This document shows, piece by piece, positions 43,370 to 56,572 of a DNA stretch of 64,000 nt (its first letter is position 1; the number at the start of each line of letters is the position of its first letter). The notes under the pieces were generated by a model. The model made no database searches and was not told the DNA's origin. It saw only the letters and a list, made by a program, of their open reading frames with translations. This stretch comes from Hevea brasiliensis (lineage: Eukaryota; Streptophyta; Magnoliopsida; Malpighiales; Euphorbiaceae). The stretch covers positions 80,090,992-80,154,991 of the forward strand of contig NC_079498.1 in NCBI RefSeq assembly GCF_030052815.1, given 5' to 3'. Made by a program: the position numbers and the translations under genes.

Positions 43370-44029
43370 TTAGTTCATAAGGTTACAGTAATAATATATA
43401 ATATACTAATATTTTAATAGCATTATTCTTAACTTAATGTTATTATGAAAGGTACATTTGTAATATTTATTTAAATTATATTTCTATTATTAATCTTTTT
43501 GTATTATTTAATTCAATACCTTCTAGGTTATCTTAAATTATTTCATAATAATTAAAATTCCCAGTGCATTCAATAATAAATAACTTTTTTTTTTATCATC
43601 AGTCCAGTTCATTTCAATTCTTTCTAGCATTTTATTAATCGTTTTCTTTGATGATTTTGAGTCTCATTTTATTGTAATCATTCTTTATCTTGATATTTAA
43701 TCTCCTTACTTCTTTTAATAATCAATTCAAATATATTTATACTTTTCCATGCCCAAGTAACCTGTACAAATTGATCGAACTGGATAAATGGGTAAACTAG
43801 CACTGGGTACCAGGTACCTCAGGCCATCACACCATCGATCACAATGTGTCTCCCGGTATGTAGACAGAATGGCTAATAAGCCATAAAAGCAATAAGGCAT
43901 AAAGCCAAGTATAACATCATAATCAGTTTAGCCATAGGCTATTATATCACAGAATGGCATGAAGCCATACGTAGTACTGCTATCAGAACCCTATTGGCAT
44001 GCCAACCTATCCAAACTGATCACACTAGG
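43370..44029 (-). repeat. Segment 2 of the inverted solo LTR 31338-52591
   Basis: Continues the minus-strand LTR after the CRM-like element. It contains palindrome-rich words (GGCATAAAGCC, AAGCCATA) that match the 20-bp repeat zone of other LTRs. It ends with CTAGG (44025-44029), the left TSD of the next nested LTR. No gene. Confidence 0.85.
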
Positions 44030-47000
44030 TGTAACATCCCTCACCCGTCTACAATGTAGCTGAGCAAGGCGTGCCGGAGCACCAAGTCTGTGATTATCTC
44101 ATTTTCTGAACTCAATTTTGATTTAAGAAGTCTTTTATGTAAAGTTCATATCATACTGGTTCTATTTTCATACTTTAATAAAATCAATGTTTCAAAAATG
44201 GTAATAAAAATCCGGCAAGGTGCCGTCTGTATTTCGAACAAACTGTCTTTCTAAACCTGTTAAAAACAGTTCAATATGATAATATTCTCAAAATCTCAAC
44301 TATTTCATAGTTTCAAAATACAATCCATTATAATTTACATTCATCCAAATACTTTCCATAAGAGTTTAATATATACAAATTATTACAAACCTTAAAGTTT
44401 TAGAACATACAAAATTACATAACAAAATGTCAAAATACAACTGATAGTCATTACACAAGATCCTAAGTCCTACCATGTATACAGTGTAGTGAAGATGACT
44501 CTGGACTCCTGTGCAGATCTGATGTCTCACCCGGTCGTAGGTCTGCTGGGCTCCCCAGCTGTGTCTCTAATACCTACGCGTTACAAAAACAACGCGCTAA
44601 GCAATTTTGCTTAGTAGTGCTAAATATAAAGAAATATAAACTAAAATAAAGTAAATGAATTGTTTATGAATTTATGACATCGATATTATTTACAGTTGTT
44701 GATTCTACTTTTATTTGCTAACCTTTCATTTTTGCTAATTTTAGTGGTGCTGTATGTCAATAAACTGAATTTAGCTATTTGAATTTAATAATGCTTAAAT
44801 TAACTGCCCGTGTAGCCTATATACTGACCAAACTGAATAAACGGATATACTGGCACTGGCTATCTAGTACCACGGGCCGTTACACCATCGGTCACAAAGT
44901 ATCTCCCGGTCTGCAAACAGTGTGGCTAAAAGGCCATATAGTCAATCTGGCGATAAGCCAAGTATAATAACACAATACGTATAGCCGTAGGCTATTAAAG
45001 TCATAATGCGGCATAATATGCCGTAAAAACACAATATGGCATAAAGCCATTTACAGAACAACTGTTAGAATCCTATTGGCATGCCAAACTATCCAAACTA
45101 GTCAACTAGGCAAATTAGGGCACATTACAAATTAATTGTTTAATTCTTCATTTTTTTGAGTTTGCTAATTTTCATGTAATTCACAAGTCAATGTAAATGT
45201 TGACCTTTTTAGGAAATATGGATAAGTTGATTCTAGAATTAACATGTCACAATTTGTAATTCAATATGCTGCTAATATAGTGCAATTTACCATTTTCACA
45301 AGTTGGCATTCATTGCCAAATTACTTCAAGCTTCATTATATGTAAATGTCAAATTTTCAGTTTTAATGTGCTAGTTTAGTCTAGCTTAATGTCTTATTTC
45401 TCTTAGTTTTTAGCTTCTGGTCAAAGAAGTAAAATTGTAGCTCTATGTCTTATTGAACTTCTGGCACAAATTTCAGGTCATTCTGAGTTGTATAGACCAA
45501 GATATGGTCAATTTACTAAAGCTGGACAGATTGCACCTTTAGTGCAAAATTTGATCAATTTTAGGTCACATTTAGTTCTGGCAGTTTTGATACCCGAAAT
45601 TGTGCAAGCACTTTGACTTGGTTCTAGCCATTTCTGGGCTTTGGTATCTTCATAAGAATTGTAGATCTTTGTCTAAGCTATCCATGGTAAAAATTTTAGG
45701 TCATTTGGACCTATTTTGAGTGAGTTATAATCATCCTAATGACTACTGTTCATATGGTCAAAAATCTGGGCCTGCACTTACCAATTCCGGATTTGGTCAT
45801 TTTTAAGGTCAGTTTCTAGGTAGAATTTTGGCAACATTTCTACATGAAAGTTGGCCTATTTTGTGTCTAGTTTCACCTCCCATTGGCCTCATACTAATTG
45901 GGTTCACAATTTTGCACTTATAACCTCATTTATGTACTGCCAACACACACAACCTACATTTGAAAATTATACTTTCAATTTTGACAATCCTTCTCCTCCC
46001 AATACTTCAGTATTCAATCATGGCACTTCTATATATATTGTACACAATTCCAGCAAAGCATTTTGGGCAAAACACTCAAGTGCTCAATGCACACAATACA
46101 CCATTAAAGTTCAACATTTACTTCCACCGAAATTCAACATACCTCAATACCAATATTACACATACACTTCCATGGCAACTACACATGCTGCCCACAATTT
46201 AACACCGTCACATCTCATCAATAAATTACATAAACTCACATACAATTTCATAATATTATAGGCTACCAAACATGGCAGTTTACCAAAGTATCAAAGTCCC
46301 ATTTTCAAACCCTTAATTCAAGCACTAACATGCACATACTTGGACATTAACCTACTACAACTTCCATTTGAGTTAATCAACCTCAATTCCCATCCATTAG
46401 AGGTAAGAAAAACTCAAACACAACAAACTTTCATGGCTGCCAAAAATGGACAAGTTCATATCTCAATATTTTCTTCCTTTCTCTTCACCAAATTACTCAC
46501 CTCAACCTAAACACAAAGTTTACTGAAGCAAGGGAGAGGATTTGGACACTTACCTCTTGAGAGCTTGTTAAAAACTTTACCAAATCTCTTCCTTTTTGCT
46601 CCCTATAATCTGCCCAAGAGGTGTGGACCAAGTTTAATGAAAGAAATTATAAAGATTATGGCATGAAGATGGAAGAATGGAGCTTTGCATATGGGGCGGC
46701 TATAGTGATTTTTGGGAGAGGAACAATTTTGGCAAAGTGAAAATATCAGGAAGAAGAAGGTGGAAATGGACAGAAGTTTAACATTTTATATGTATATATA
46801 TATCCCACTAAGGTCCACTAATTGTCCACTAAAGGTAGATTAAGAATATTATAATTAAACTTTTAATTATTCCCATATTTTTCCACTTAATTTCTCTTAA
46901 TCACATTTTATTTTTAATCTCATTTTTCATTCAATTTTTGAAAATGTACTATCACTTATTTTTCATGGATATTTAGGTCAAAAGCCATCTCTAAGTGTCA

Positions 47001-47447
47001 AATGACCAAAATGCCCCTCTTCGGGTTGTATTCTCGATTTTTCGATAACACCGATTTTTGTCTATTTTTCTATTTTTCGTTTTTCTTTGTACTAATTTAT
47101 TAATTTTTCTTTGATATTTCTAGTGTCAATTACATTTCAATAAAACTTTAATTATATCTCGAAATTTAATTCCGAGGGTTCCCCGTGGTCCTGGGGTTGA
47201 CAATTGCCTTCGCCGTAACTTCCCGATGCGATTACCCATCGCAACGGTGCCGGCTCGTTTAACTTAGTTTCATTTTTTCTCTTTTATTTTTCTTTAATTT
47301 TTCTTGTATTTTCTTTTTATTTATTTCATCATTATATGTCTGTTCACTATCACCGAAGTGTAGTTCCAGACATCCTGACTTGGCCGGACTGACATTAGGT
47401 CACCGGAGCAACAGAACATACAGAACACGTATAGGGAGGATGTTACA
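44030..47447 (-). mobile_element. Inverted solo type-A gypsy LTR, TSD CTAGG
   Basis: Left end TGTAACATCCCTCACCCG, right end AGGATGTTACA, 3418 bp, flanked by CTAGG at 44025-44029 and 47448-47452. It inserted in the same orientation into a related LTR, so two diverged type-A LTRs now lie head to tail. Minus-strand landmarks: donor-like AGAG|GTAAGTG with GT at 46553 (offset 894), hairpin CTAAGCA-AAAT-TGCTTAG 44597-44614, acceptor-like CGTAG|GT at 44574. The open stretch 45851-46261 runs antisense to the LTR and I do not call it a gene. Confidence 0.94.
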
Positions 47448-49099
47448 CTAGGCCTACTATGGCATATTACAAAGTTATTTCTTGAATATTTGTACTTAAC
47501 ATGTAAGGTTACTATTTATTTAATCATTTAAGTCAAAATATTGACTTTCTCATATATAATAGTTATATGCATTTTAATCACATAGATTTACCACATTTTG
47601 GTTCCCAAAAGTATTGGCATTAGTTGCCAATCCATATTCCTAACTAATAGAAAATAAATCAAAAATTTCAGTTTTTTGGTGCTAGAGTTCACTGTTTCAT
47701 TAAGTCATTCTACAGTGAGAATTTGGCCAAGTGTTCTTAATCAAAGTTGTTCTTTATTGTGTCTAGTTACATTTGGTTTTTTGAATCACCATATTTGGAG
47801 TTTTCTAGCTCAATTTATGGCTATTGCACCATAACTAGTCGGATTGCCTTTACCCACAATTTCTGGGCAATTTTTGGTTCTGCCAGATTTGGTAGTCCAA
47901 ATTTGGCTAGCAATTTTATTTACTTAAGTCCAGAATTTGAGTTTGTGTTCTCCATGAAAGTTGTTCTAAATTGCCTCAGCTTTCCATTGATATAAATTTT
48001 AGGTCAATTGGACCTTTCTACACTGAGTTATGAACAAATGAATGAACACTATTCATTTGATCATTTTGCCCAAGCAGAATGTGTGTTACCCGGATTTGGT
48101 CAATTTTTAGGGCATCCTAAGTTTGTTTTTTGGACAGAGTTCCTTCATCAAAGTTGTGCCATTATGTGTCTAATTTCATGTTCAATTGGCCTTGCACCAA
48201 TTGAACCTACACAACTCAAATTAAAGCTGTCCAACCTTGCTGGATTCCCATCCAGACCTGTAGGGCACATTGGACAGCATACCAACCTCAATTTCCTTGG
48301 TACCACTCACTCAATTTCCTACTCAAACATGACTAAATGGTCACTGATTGACCATTATAACTTCTTTTCATCAATACATAAACAAAATCCTAATTTTGGT
48401 GCTCAAACCCTAACTCCAACAATCTCAATTCTCAAATTTTACATTATACTCATAATTAAAGTTTTCAATTCACTTATACATGTCAAGGGACAGCCCTACA
48501 CCATTTTAAATCCATTAAAAGCTATCAAACTCAAGAAGATTTAAGGCTGCCAAAAATTGGATAGTGTCCCTCCATGCATATTTTTACACAATTTCTTCAA
48601 TTCTTAGTTCAATTCCTAGTTCTAATCAAGAATTAAAAGAGAGAAAGAAAAACTCTAGCACTAACCTTGTTTGATGAAATTTCTAAGCTTGTAAAACTCT
48701 TTCTTTCCTCTTCCTTTTTGCTGCCTCAAGCTTGCTCTAGTTGTAAGGATGAATTTTAGTGAAGCAAGCTAGTGGTTTTATGGTGAAATGGAGAGGGAAA
48801 TGGAGCTTTGGTTGAGAATCAATGGAGGGAGAGAGAAGTGAGGTTTCGGCAACTTTGAAGAAGGAATATGAAAACTGATTTTTTTTTCTTTCATTTCTGC
48901 CCATTTAACTCATTTTAAGTGAGTTATAGCCATGTGTCACAATGTGATTGGATAAAAATATTTTAATGACATCATAATGATGTCAAAATTCCTATTTAAT
49001 CCATTTTCTTTCCTTTTTCTTTTCTACTCATTTTCAATTCAATTTTTAACAATATTTATTCACATTTTATGTCATAATAATTATTTACTTAACTGGACA
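47448..49099 (-). repeat. Segment 3 of the inverted solo LTR 31338-52591
   Basis: Minus-strand LTR interior between the nested LTRs. It holds the palindrome (48336-48356), the donor-like site (48665), and two stretches open on the plus strand (47747-47995, 48008-48544) that are antisense to the LTR and correspond to antisense open stretches in other LTRs. It ends with GGACA (49095-49099). Confidence 0.87.
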
Positions 49100-52000
49100 T
49101 GTAACACCCTCCCTGTAGCAACTCCGTACATTCTACTGTTCCGGTAACCAGTATCCGTTCGGACAGCTAGAACGTCCGGAAAAATATTTAAACTAAAGTG
49201 AGGAACCATAATTAACTAAAATATTAATAAGAAAAATTTAGGAAAAATTTTAGAAATAAAATACAACCAAGTTAAATGAGCCGGTGCCCTAGCGATGGGT
49301 AACCTAGTGGGAAGTTGCGGTTCTTGCAATTAGGAGCCCTCGACCCAAGGGAAAATTCATAAAATAATTTTTGGGACTCCAGAGAAGGGTCATTGAGGTT
49401 CCTATGACATTAGAATACCAAGAAAATGCTTAGAAAAAATTTTCAATCGGTACAGACAATTTTAGTCTGTTAAGCAAAACGGAGGGTATTTTGGTCATTT
49501 CACCTTCAGAGGTGATTTTTGGCCGACTTATCCAGTTAAGTAAATAATTATTATGACACAAAATGTGAATAAATATTGCTAAAAATTGAATTGAAATTAA
49601 ATAGACAAGAAAAGGATGGAAAATGAGAGAAATTAGACTTATGACATCATTATGATGTCAATATAATTCTTCCACCAATCAAAATTGAGTAAACATTTTA
49701 TAAGGGATAAGGAAGAAAAAAAAATCACTTCATCTTCCTCTTCCTTCCATGGCAGCCGAAAATCTCTTCCTAAGCATTCCACTATTTTTTTTTCTTTCAA
49801 ACTTGAGTATTTCAAGCTTTTCACCATAAAAGCTATACTTGTCTTCACAAAAAAAATTCACTGCACCTTGGGCAAGCTAAAGATAACAAAAAGAAGTAGA
49901 AAGAAGGAACTTTTACAAGCTTGGGATTAGCTCCATTAGAGGTTAGTGACTTAACTTTCCTTTTCTCTTTCAATTCATGTTGAAGGAGTATGATTGAGTG
50001 TAAATTTACAAAGTAATTTAATAAATATCATGTGTATGCCCATCCTAGATTTTTGGAAGCCTTGGATGTGGTAAGGTTTTGACGATTTCATGGAACTAAA
50101 ATGGTAGTATGGCTGCCCTTAGTATTAGTCTCTTGAGTGGAATAATGAAATGCAAGTTAAATGCATGTTTTGAGATAGTTGAGTTAGGGTTTGGGATGGA
50201 ATTGACACTTTGATCATGTAATGGTGAAAGTAGGTTTTAATGGTCAATTAGTGACCATTTGGTTATGTATGAATAAGAAATGAAGTGGTTGGTTTAATGG
50301 GAATTGAAGTTAGTGTGGCTGCCCTTGGTGACCTGCAGGATTGGGCATGAGTCCAGCAGGTTTGGACAGCAATAACTAGAGTTGTAGAGGTTTAATTGGT
50401 GCAAGGCCAATTGGACATGAAATTAGACACATAATGACACAACTTTGGTGAAGAAGCCATGCCCAGAAAATCAAACAAGTTGACCTAAAGATTGCCCTAA
50501 TCCGGGTGACCTGCATTCTGCCTGGGCAAAATGATCAAATGAACAGTGTTTATTCATTTGGTCATAACTCAGTGTAGAAAGGTCCAATAAACCTAAAATT
50601 TTACCAAAAAATATCTGAGACATAGACCTACAACTTTCATAAGAAACCTAACCCGAATTTTGGCCATAACATGTTCAAAAGGTGACCTGCAGTCACTGCA
50701 CAAAACACTGTAGATTTGGTCAGTCCAGAAAATCTAAGAAGTTGGTAATCCGGCCAGTCATGGTATTTAGGCCATAACTTGAGCTACAAAACTCCAAATG
50801 GAGAGATTAAAAAAAAGAAATGTAACTAGACACAATTAGGAACAACTTTCATGTTGACAACTTTTCCAAATTCCCACTACAAAAGTGACTAATGGAACAG
50901 TAAATACAAGGCTTAAAATCTAAAAATTTTTGACAATTAACATTAAGCTTAGAAATGGTATTGGCAACCAATACCAACAATTTTAGAATGCAAAATGTGG
51001 TATGTTGGGAGTATTAAAACTAATGCACCTATTGTCTATGCAAAAGTCAACATTTTTGTTGACTAATGGAATGAATAGTAACACCTAAACTTAAATTTCA
51101 AGAATTGTACAATTTAAGAGTGTAACATGCCCTAGTACACCTAATAAGATTGGTTTGGATAGGTTGGCATGCCAATAGGGTTCTGTTAGCAGTACTGCAT
51201 ATGGCTTCATGCCATTCTGTGTTTTATGGCTTCACGTGCCATTCTGTGATAAAATAGCCTTTGGCTATGTTGATTGAGTTATTATACTTGGGTTTTATTC
51301 CTGATAATTATTACAGCTTATTAGCTATTCTGTTGCACACCGGGAGACACAATGTGACCGATGGTGTGATAGTCCGAGGTAATTAGTACCCAGTGCAAGT
51401 TCACCCATTTATCCAGTCCAGTCGACTAGTATAGGTTACTCGGGCAATGATAATAAATCTTTCCAAATTTTAATCGAATAATACTGCAATAAATGCCAGA
51501 TATTAAGTCCACTAAAGATGTAAACATACATTCTGCATATTCACTTTATTTTAGTTATTTTATTTTATATTGTCACTACTAAGCAAAATTGCTTAGTGCA
51601 TCACTTTTGCCACGCGCAGGTACTGGAGACATAGCTGGGGAGTCCAGCAGACCTCATACCGGGTGAACTTTCAGATCTGCACACAGAGTCCAGAGTCACC
51701 TCACATTTGCAGTGCATTGGTAGGACATTAGGCTACTTTTGGTCTTTTGTGTTTTGTAAACTTTTGTTATTTATATTTTAAACTCATGTAATTATGCTTT
51801 TGAGGTAATTATTTATGAACCATGTTCAGTAATAAATTGAGTATGATATGAAATGAATTGAAATTTGAGATAATGAAGTCATTTGAGAAATTGTTGAAAA
51901 TATATTGGTGGTTGACTGAGATTGATATTATGATTATATTAGAAGTATTTTTAACAGATTCAGAAGAACTTTTTTTCCAATTTACAGCTAGCACTCTGCC

Positions 52001-52157
52001 GAATTTTCTATAAAATTTGCGGAAAATTCAGATTAATCAAAATTATAAATAAATGAATTAAAAAGGGTAAATTGTAATGAAAATATGATATAGTGCTCCG
52101 ACACATTGTGTGACATATCTTGCTTGGCTACACTATAAACGGGTAAGGGATGTCACA
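49100..52157 (+). mobile_element. Solo type-A gypsy LTR, TSD GGACA
   Basis: Starts TGTAACACCCTCCCTG, ends AGGGATGTCACA, 3058 bp, flanked by GGACA at 49095-49099 and 52158-52162. It lies in opposite orientation inside another type-A LTR, so the two form a large imperfect inverted repeat. Landmarks: donor-like AG|GTTAGTG with GT at 49942, palindrome 50239-50259, three ~195-bp modules from about 50372, hairpin CTAAGCA-AAAT-TGCTTAG 51579-51596, acceptor-like CGCAG|GT ending at 51619. It is the closest match here to the 3' LTR of the element at 1-6869. No gene. Confidence 0.95.
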
Positions 52158-52591
52158 GGACAAGTTGATCAAAAATCATCTCCGAAGATGAAATGACCAA
52201 AATGCCCTCCGTTTGGCTTATTGAGCCAAAATCATCTGTATCGATTGAAAAAAATTTTTAAGCCTTTTCTTGGCATTTTAATGCCATTGAAACCTCAATG
52301 ACTCTTCTCTGGAGTCTCAAAAATTATTTTATAAATTTTCTCCCGGGTTTAGGGCTCCTAGCTATGAAGACCGCAACTTTCCACTGGGTTACCCATCGCT
52401 AGGGTGTCGGCTCGTTTAACTTGGTTCTATTTTATTTCTAAAATTTTTTCTAAATTTTTCTTATTATTATTTGAGTTATTTATGGCTCCTCACTCTAGTC
52501 TAAATATTTTTCCAAACGTTCTATCTGTCTGGACTGACACCGGTTACTCGAATAGTAGAATGTACGGAATTGCTATAGTGAGGGTGTTACA
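52158..52591 (-). repeat. Segment 4 (5' end) of the inverted solo LTR 31338-52591
   Basis: The last 430 bp, reverse complement of an LTR start (GTGAGGGTGTTACA at the right end). The following AGGTG (52592-52596) duplicates 31333-31337. Confidence 0.92.
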
Positions 52592-53045
52592 AGGTGAATA
52601 CTTAAGTACTGAATTTGATGAATACTTGAAAGAGCATGGCATTGTTTCCCAGCTGACTCCTCCAGGAATGCCACAGCTGAATGGTGTATCTGAAAGGAGA
52701 AATCGTACCCTATTAGATATGGTACGTAGTATGATGAGCTATACTGATATGTCAATCTTCTTTTGAGGATTTGCATTAAAATCAACTTTGCATATTCTGA
52801 ATAGGATTCCATCAAAAACAGTTTCTTCCACACCTTATGAGATATGGCATGAAAGAAAATCGAGTCTTAAGCATGTTAAACTTTGGGGTTGTCCAGCTTA
52901 TATCAAAAAGCTGAACACTGATAAATTAGAAAGCAGATCAAAAAAATGTCAATTTATTGGATATCCAAAAGAAAGTTTTGGATATTATTTTTATTTGCCT
53001 ACATCACAAAAGGTTGTGATAAGCAGAGATGTCATATTTCTTGAA
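52592..53045 (+). pseudogene. Copia integrase, C-terminal half
   Basis: Resumes the integrase broken at 31337: EYLSTEFDEYLKEHGIVSQLTPP, then NGVSERRNRTLLDMVRSMM with the catalytic Glu (SERRN). A stop (TGG to TGA at about 52763) follows, then ILNRIPSKTVSSTPYEIWHERK, LKLWGCPAY and FIGYPKESFGYYFY, ending at two stop codons after FLE. Read as one protein with 30474-31337 it is a normal copia integrase. Confidence 0.88.
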
Positions 53046-53990
53046 TAATAGTTCATTGAAGAAGATGGCAAAAGAAGGCAAATAGAGTTAGAATTGGAGA
53101 ATTCTGACCAACCAACAGATCAAATGGATATAGATCCATCTAGTCAACCTGCACCTATTGATGAAACATCTACAGGAATTCCTCGCAGATAGACTAGGAT
53201 ATCTCACCCACCAGTGAGATATGGTTTTCTTCATGAAGATGAACAAGAGTTGTTTACTCATGAAGAAGTAGATCATAGAGATGATCCTTTTACCTATGAA
53301 GAAGCTATATCAGATATAGATTCTTCAAAATGGATTGAAGCTATGAAATCCGAAATTGATTCCATGTATAAGAATCAAGTTTGGGACCTTGTTGACCCAC
53401 CTGAAGGTATTGTACCTATAGGGAATAAATGGGTTTTAAAGAAGAAAATTGGTTCTGATGGAAAGGTAGAGACCTATAAAGCAAGGTTAGTAGCGAAAGG
53501 GTTTCGCTAAAGGCAAGAAATCGACTATGAGGAGACTTTCTCACTTGTTGCCATGCTTAAATCAATTAGGATTCTATTAGCAATAGCTGCATACTATGAT
53601 TATGAGATTTGGTAGATGGATGTCAAAATAGCTTTTTTCAATGGATATATTAAAGAAAACATTTTCATAGAACAACCTAGGGGTTTTGAATCCCAAGATA
53701 GTTCCAAGGTGTGCAAGCTAAAGCGATCCATTTATGGGTTGAAACAAGCTTCGAGGAGTTAGAACATCCATTTTGATGAAGCCATTAAGTCATTTGGTTT
53801 TATCAAAAATATGGATGAACCATGTGTATATAAGAAGGTTAGGGATAGTGTTATCACTTTCCTTGTCTTATATGTGGATGATATTCTGTTAATAGGTAAT
53901 GACATAGGTATGTTGACAACTGTAAAAGTATGGTTGTCAAATACATTCTCCATGAAAGACTTAGGGAGGCAACCTATATTCTTGGAATTC
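53046..53990 (+). pseudogene. Copia reverse transcriptase
   Basis: A linker (SDQPTDQMDIDPSSQP) leads to RT: SSKWIEAMKSEIDSMYKNQVWDL, GNKWVLKKKIGSDGKVETYKARLVAKGF, then a TAA for Gln, DVKIAFFNGYIKENIFIEQP, LKRSIYGLKQASRS with TAG for Trp (about 53759), and the intact catalytic box LYVDDILLIGND (about 53868-53903). A frame change at about 53968 moves the rest (GEATYILGIHIYRDKA) to another frame. Most stops fit C to T or G to A changes. Confidence 0.9.
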
Positions 53991-54855
53991 ACATATATAG
54001 AGATAAAGCAAAAAGAATAATTGATTTATCCCAAAGTCTATACTTGGAAAAGGTGTTAAAGAGGTTTAACATGCTTGATTCCAAGAGAGGATTGTTACCA
54101 GTAAGACATAGTATCCACCTTTCTAAAGAGATGTCTCCAAAGACACCTAAAGAAAGAGATAAAATGGCTAGGATTCCATATGCTTCGACTATTGGAAGTT
54201 TGATGTATGCAATGATGTGTACTAGGCTGGATATCACATATGCTGTTAGTTTGACTAGTAGGTTTCAATCCAATCTAGGTTTGGAATACTGGATAGCTGT
54301 CAAGAATATCGTTAAGTACTTGAGAAGAACTAAGGATTTATTCTTGATTTATGGAGGTGGTGACTTGCAATTGGATGGTTATACTAATTCTGATTTCCAA
54401 TATGATATCGATGATAGAAAGTTTACCTCCGGATTTGTGTTCATTTGTAATGGAGGTGCAGTCAGTTGGAAGAGTTTCAAACAGAGTACGGCTGCTGATT
54501 CCACTACAGAGGCTGAGTATATTGCTGCATCAGATGCTGTAAAAGAGGCTATTTGAATAAAGAAGTTCGTAACATAACTTGCAGTAGTTCCTTCCATTGA
54601 GTCAACAGTTCCACTCTACTGTGACAACAATGGGGCAGTCATACAGGCTAAGAAACCCTGGTCTCACCAGAAATCCAAACACATAGAAAGGCATTACTAC
54701 ATTATTAGAGAGATAGTTGGGCGAGGCGATGTAGCCATGTAGAAAATAGCATCAGCTAAAAATTCAGCTGATCCATTCACGAAGCCTATGTCACAAGCTC
54801 AGTTAGACTGACATCTTGAGAAGATGGGTCTAAGATATTAAAATGAATGGCTCTA
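53991..54855 (+). pseudogene. Copia RT end and RNase H
   Basis: The open run 53930-54556 has LYLEKVLKRFNM, IPYASTIGSLMYAMMCTRLDITYAV and the RNase H blocks YTNSDFQYDIDDRKFTSGFVF (the first Asp of YxDSD has become Asn-Ser-Asp), AVSWKSFKQSTAADSTTEAEYIAASDA (Glu). After TGA come PLYCDNNGAVIQAKKP, KHIERHYYIIREIV and a stop, then DPFTKPMSQAQLD, the usual end of copia pol. It ends just before the polypurine-like AATGGGAGA at 54861-54869. Confidence 0.88.
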
Positions 54856-54870
54856 GTGCTAATGGGAGAT

Positions 54871-56572
54871 TATTAGTAGTATGCTCTAGAGCATATCATT
54901 TAGTATGTATCTTGTACATATTTTATTAATAAAAGGCAATTTCTCTTTTCCGTTTACATAATATATTTATGTATAATAGAAAAGGTCCATTGATATTTTG
55001 TTAGAAATTCTATTCTTAAGTTATTAAGAATATGAGTGACAGTATTTCTAGCATAAAGTATCATAAATTAGTTCACAATCGATGATACTTCACACAGGAC
55101 ATGACTTATCCAGAAAGATTGTATTCATGTTTGTTCCCAAGGTATTTATATGAGATATAAATAAGATGGAATGGTGAGTCTCATGCCATATAATAAACAT
55201 GATAGGCACTTATAAATGACAAGTAGGTCGAACTAGTGACGCATATGACAAGCACATGGAGTTTACTCTTGTCAATGCATTGTCATATATCATATCAGTG
55301 CATATAATCTTTAGACCTGAGATAATATAGTTATCTTATATATAGGTGGTTTGAGTTTGATACTGCTTTCATACTTATACTCTGTATGGATATATGGGCA
55401 TGTGTTGGCTCCTACCAGTTATATATGGAGATAGGTATTGATCAAGATGGAATCTGTTACCCTAAGTAAATAGGGATAAAATCCTATATTCATTTAATTG
55501 TTCTTGATGTTTTAAGTTCCTAGCCAAGACAGACAGATTTAATCAGAAAAGAGTTTCTGAAAAGAAAATCTAATTAATCAAGAACCGGAATTAAAGGAGA
55601 ACATAAGGTTCATAGCAAATGGGGTTTGACATTAACCTTGAGTCTAGCTCGAATTGGGATTTTATAACAGAGAGATTCTAGTGCATGGTAACATATGATT
55701 ATAGGTTCATTTAAGGTATTCCTTGTTACTGATTGGGTGGCCATGGCACGCTATGCTAGGTGTTAACCATGGTCTATGAGAAGCTTAAGATGATTTAGAG
55801 AAATTATTTATGGTAAGAAAGAGTTCTGATGATATTGAGAGTTAATATTATATCTCATTGCCAATTAGTGATGAGCCTAGTGAGTCACACACATACACAA
55901 GTTAATCACTAAGTAAAATGCGATTTAATTGATTAATTAAAGATTTTAATTGATTAATTACATAGGTTTGGTATGCAATAAGATTGCAAAGTCTCTAGCA
56001 TGGCTTGAAACCAAATCTAGGTTATAGGATGTATAGTATAAGTTAAATTTATATTTAAAGTGTTTAAATATGAATTTAATTGTGAGAAATTAAATAATAT
56101 AGATTAATTAATTAATTTATATTTGATGTAAATTGATTAGATGAGGAGAAATAATGATTTTGGGTTAAGAACTCAAAATTAAAACATAAGGGTAATTTGG
56201 TCAGTTCACATGGTGACATGTGGCACCATGAGATGGTGATACATGGCATCATATAAGCTTGCCATTTGTCTTCCTATCATATAAGATGATCAAAGTCAAG
56301 ATTAAGTCTAGCTTTGACACTTGGCTTAATGAGATTAAGTCAATTAAAAATAAGATGCAATGTGGTGGTGACATGTGGCAAAGGGTTTAAGTGATTATTT
56401 GACCTAAGTATATAAAGAGAAGTTATAAGAAAAATCAGCCACCTCTCTTTCTCTCATGTGTGACGGCACAAAGGGTTCTTCATCTCCTCTTCTTGTTTTC
56501 TCATCAATTCAAAGAGAATCACTCCATTCCCTTTGAATTAAAATTGCTAGAAATTATTTCTAGTGTCCTATA
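54871..56572 (+). repeat. 3' LTR of the copia element, first part
   Basis: Matches 25950-27650 from TATTAGTAGTATGC to GTGTCCTATA. TATA box at 56409-56416. It is cut at 56572 by the inverted solo LTR (left TSD CTATA at 56568-56572) and resumes at 61977. Confidence 0.93.

Larger units (their letters stand above)
31338..52591 (-). mobile_element. Inverted solo type-A gypsy LTR, TSD AGGTG, split by three nested elements
   Basis: The left end TGTAACACCACTCACCCG is the reverse complement of an LTR 3' end and the right end AGGGTGTTACA is that of an LTR start. AGGTG flanks it at 31333-31337 and 52592-52596, and the copia integrase reads through when it is removed. The LTR segments are 31338-32150, 43375-44029, 47453-49099 and 52163-52591, about 3.5 kb in total, which fits one LTR and no internal region. 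Minus-strand landmarks: donor-like AG|GT at 48665 (about 864 bases from the LTR start), palindrome 48336-48356, hairpin CTAAGCA-TTAC-TGCTTAG 31980-31997, acceptor-like GCAG|GT at 31954. Confidence 0.93.

Noticed and set aside
45851..46261. 136-codon open frame in a gypsy LTR
   Set aside because: It lies antisense within the inverted solo LTR 44030-47447, is low-complexity (His/Thr/Asn/Phe-rich) and resembles no protein family I know.
31338..52591. A full gypsy element with two LTRs instead of a solo LTR
   Set aside because: Its four segments add up to a single LTR of about 3.5 kb in one direction, and everything between them belongs to elements with their own TSDs.
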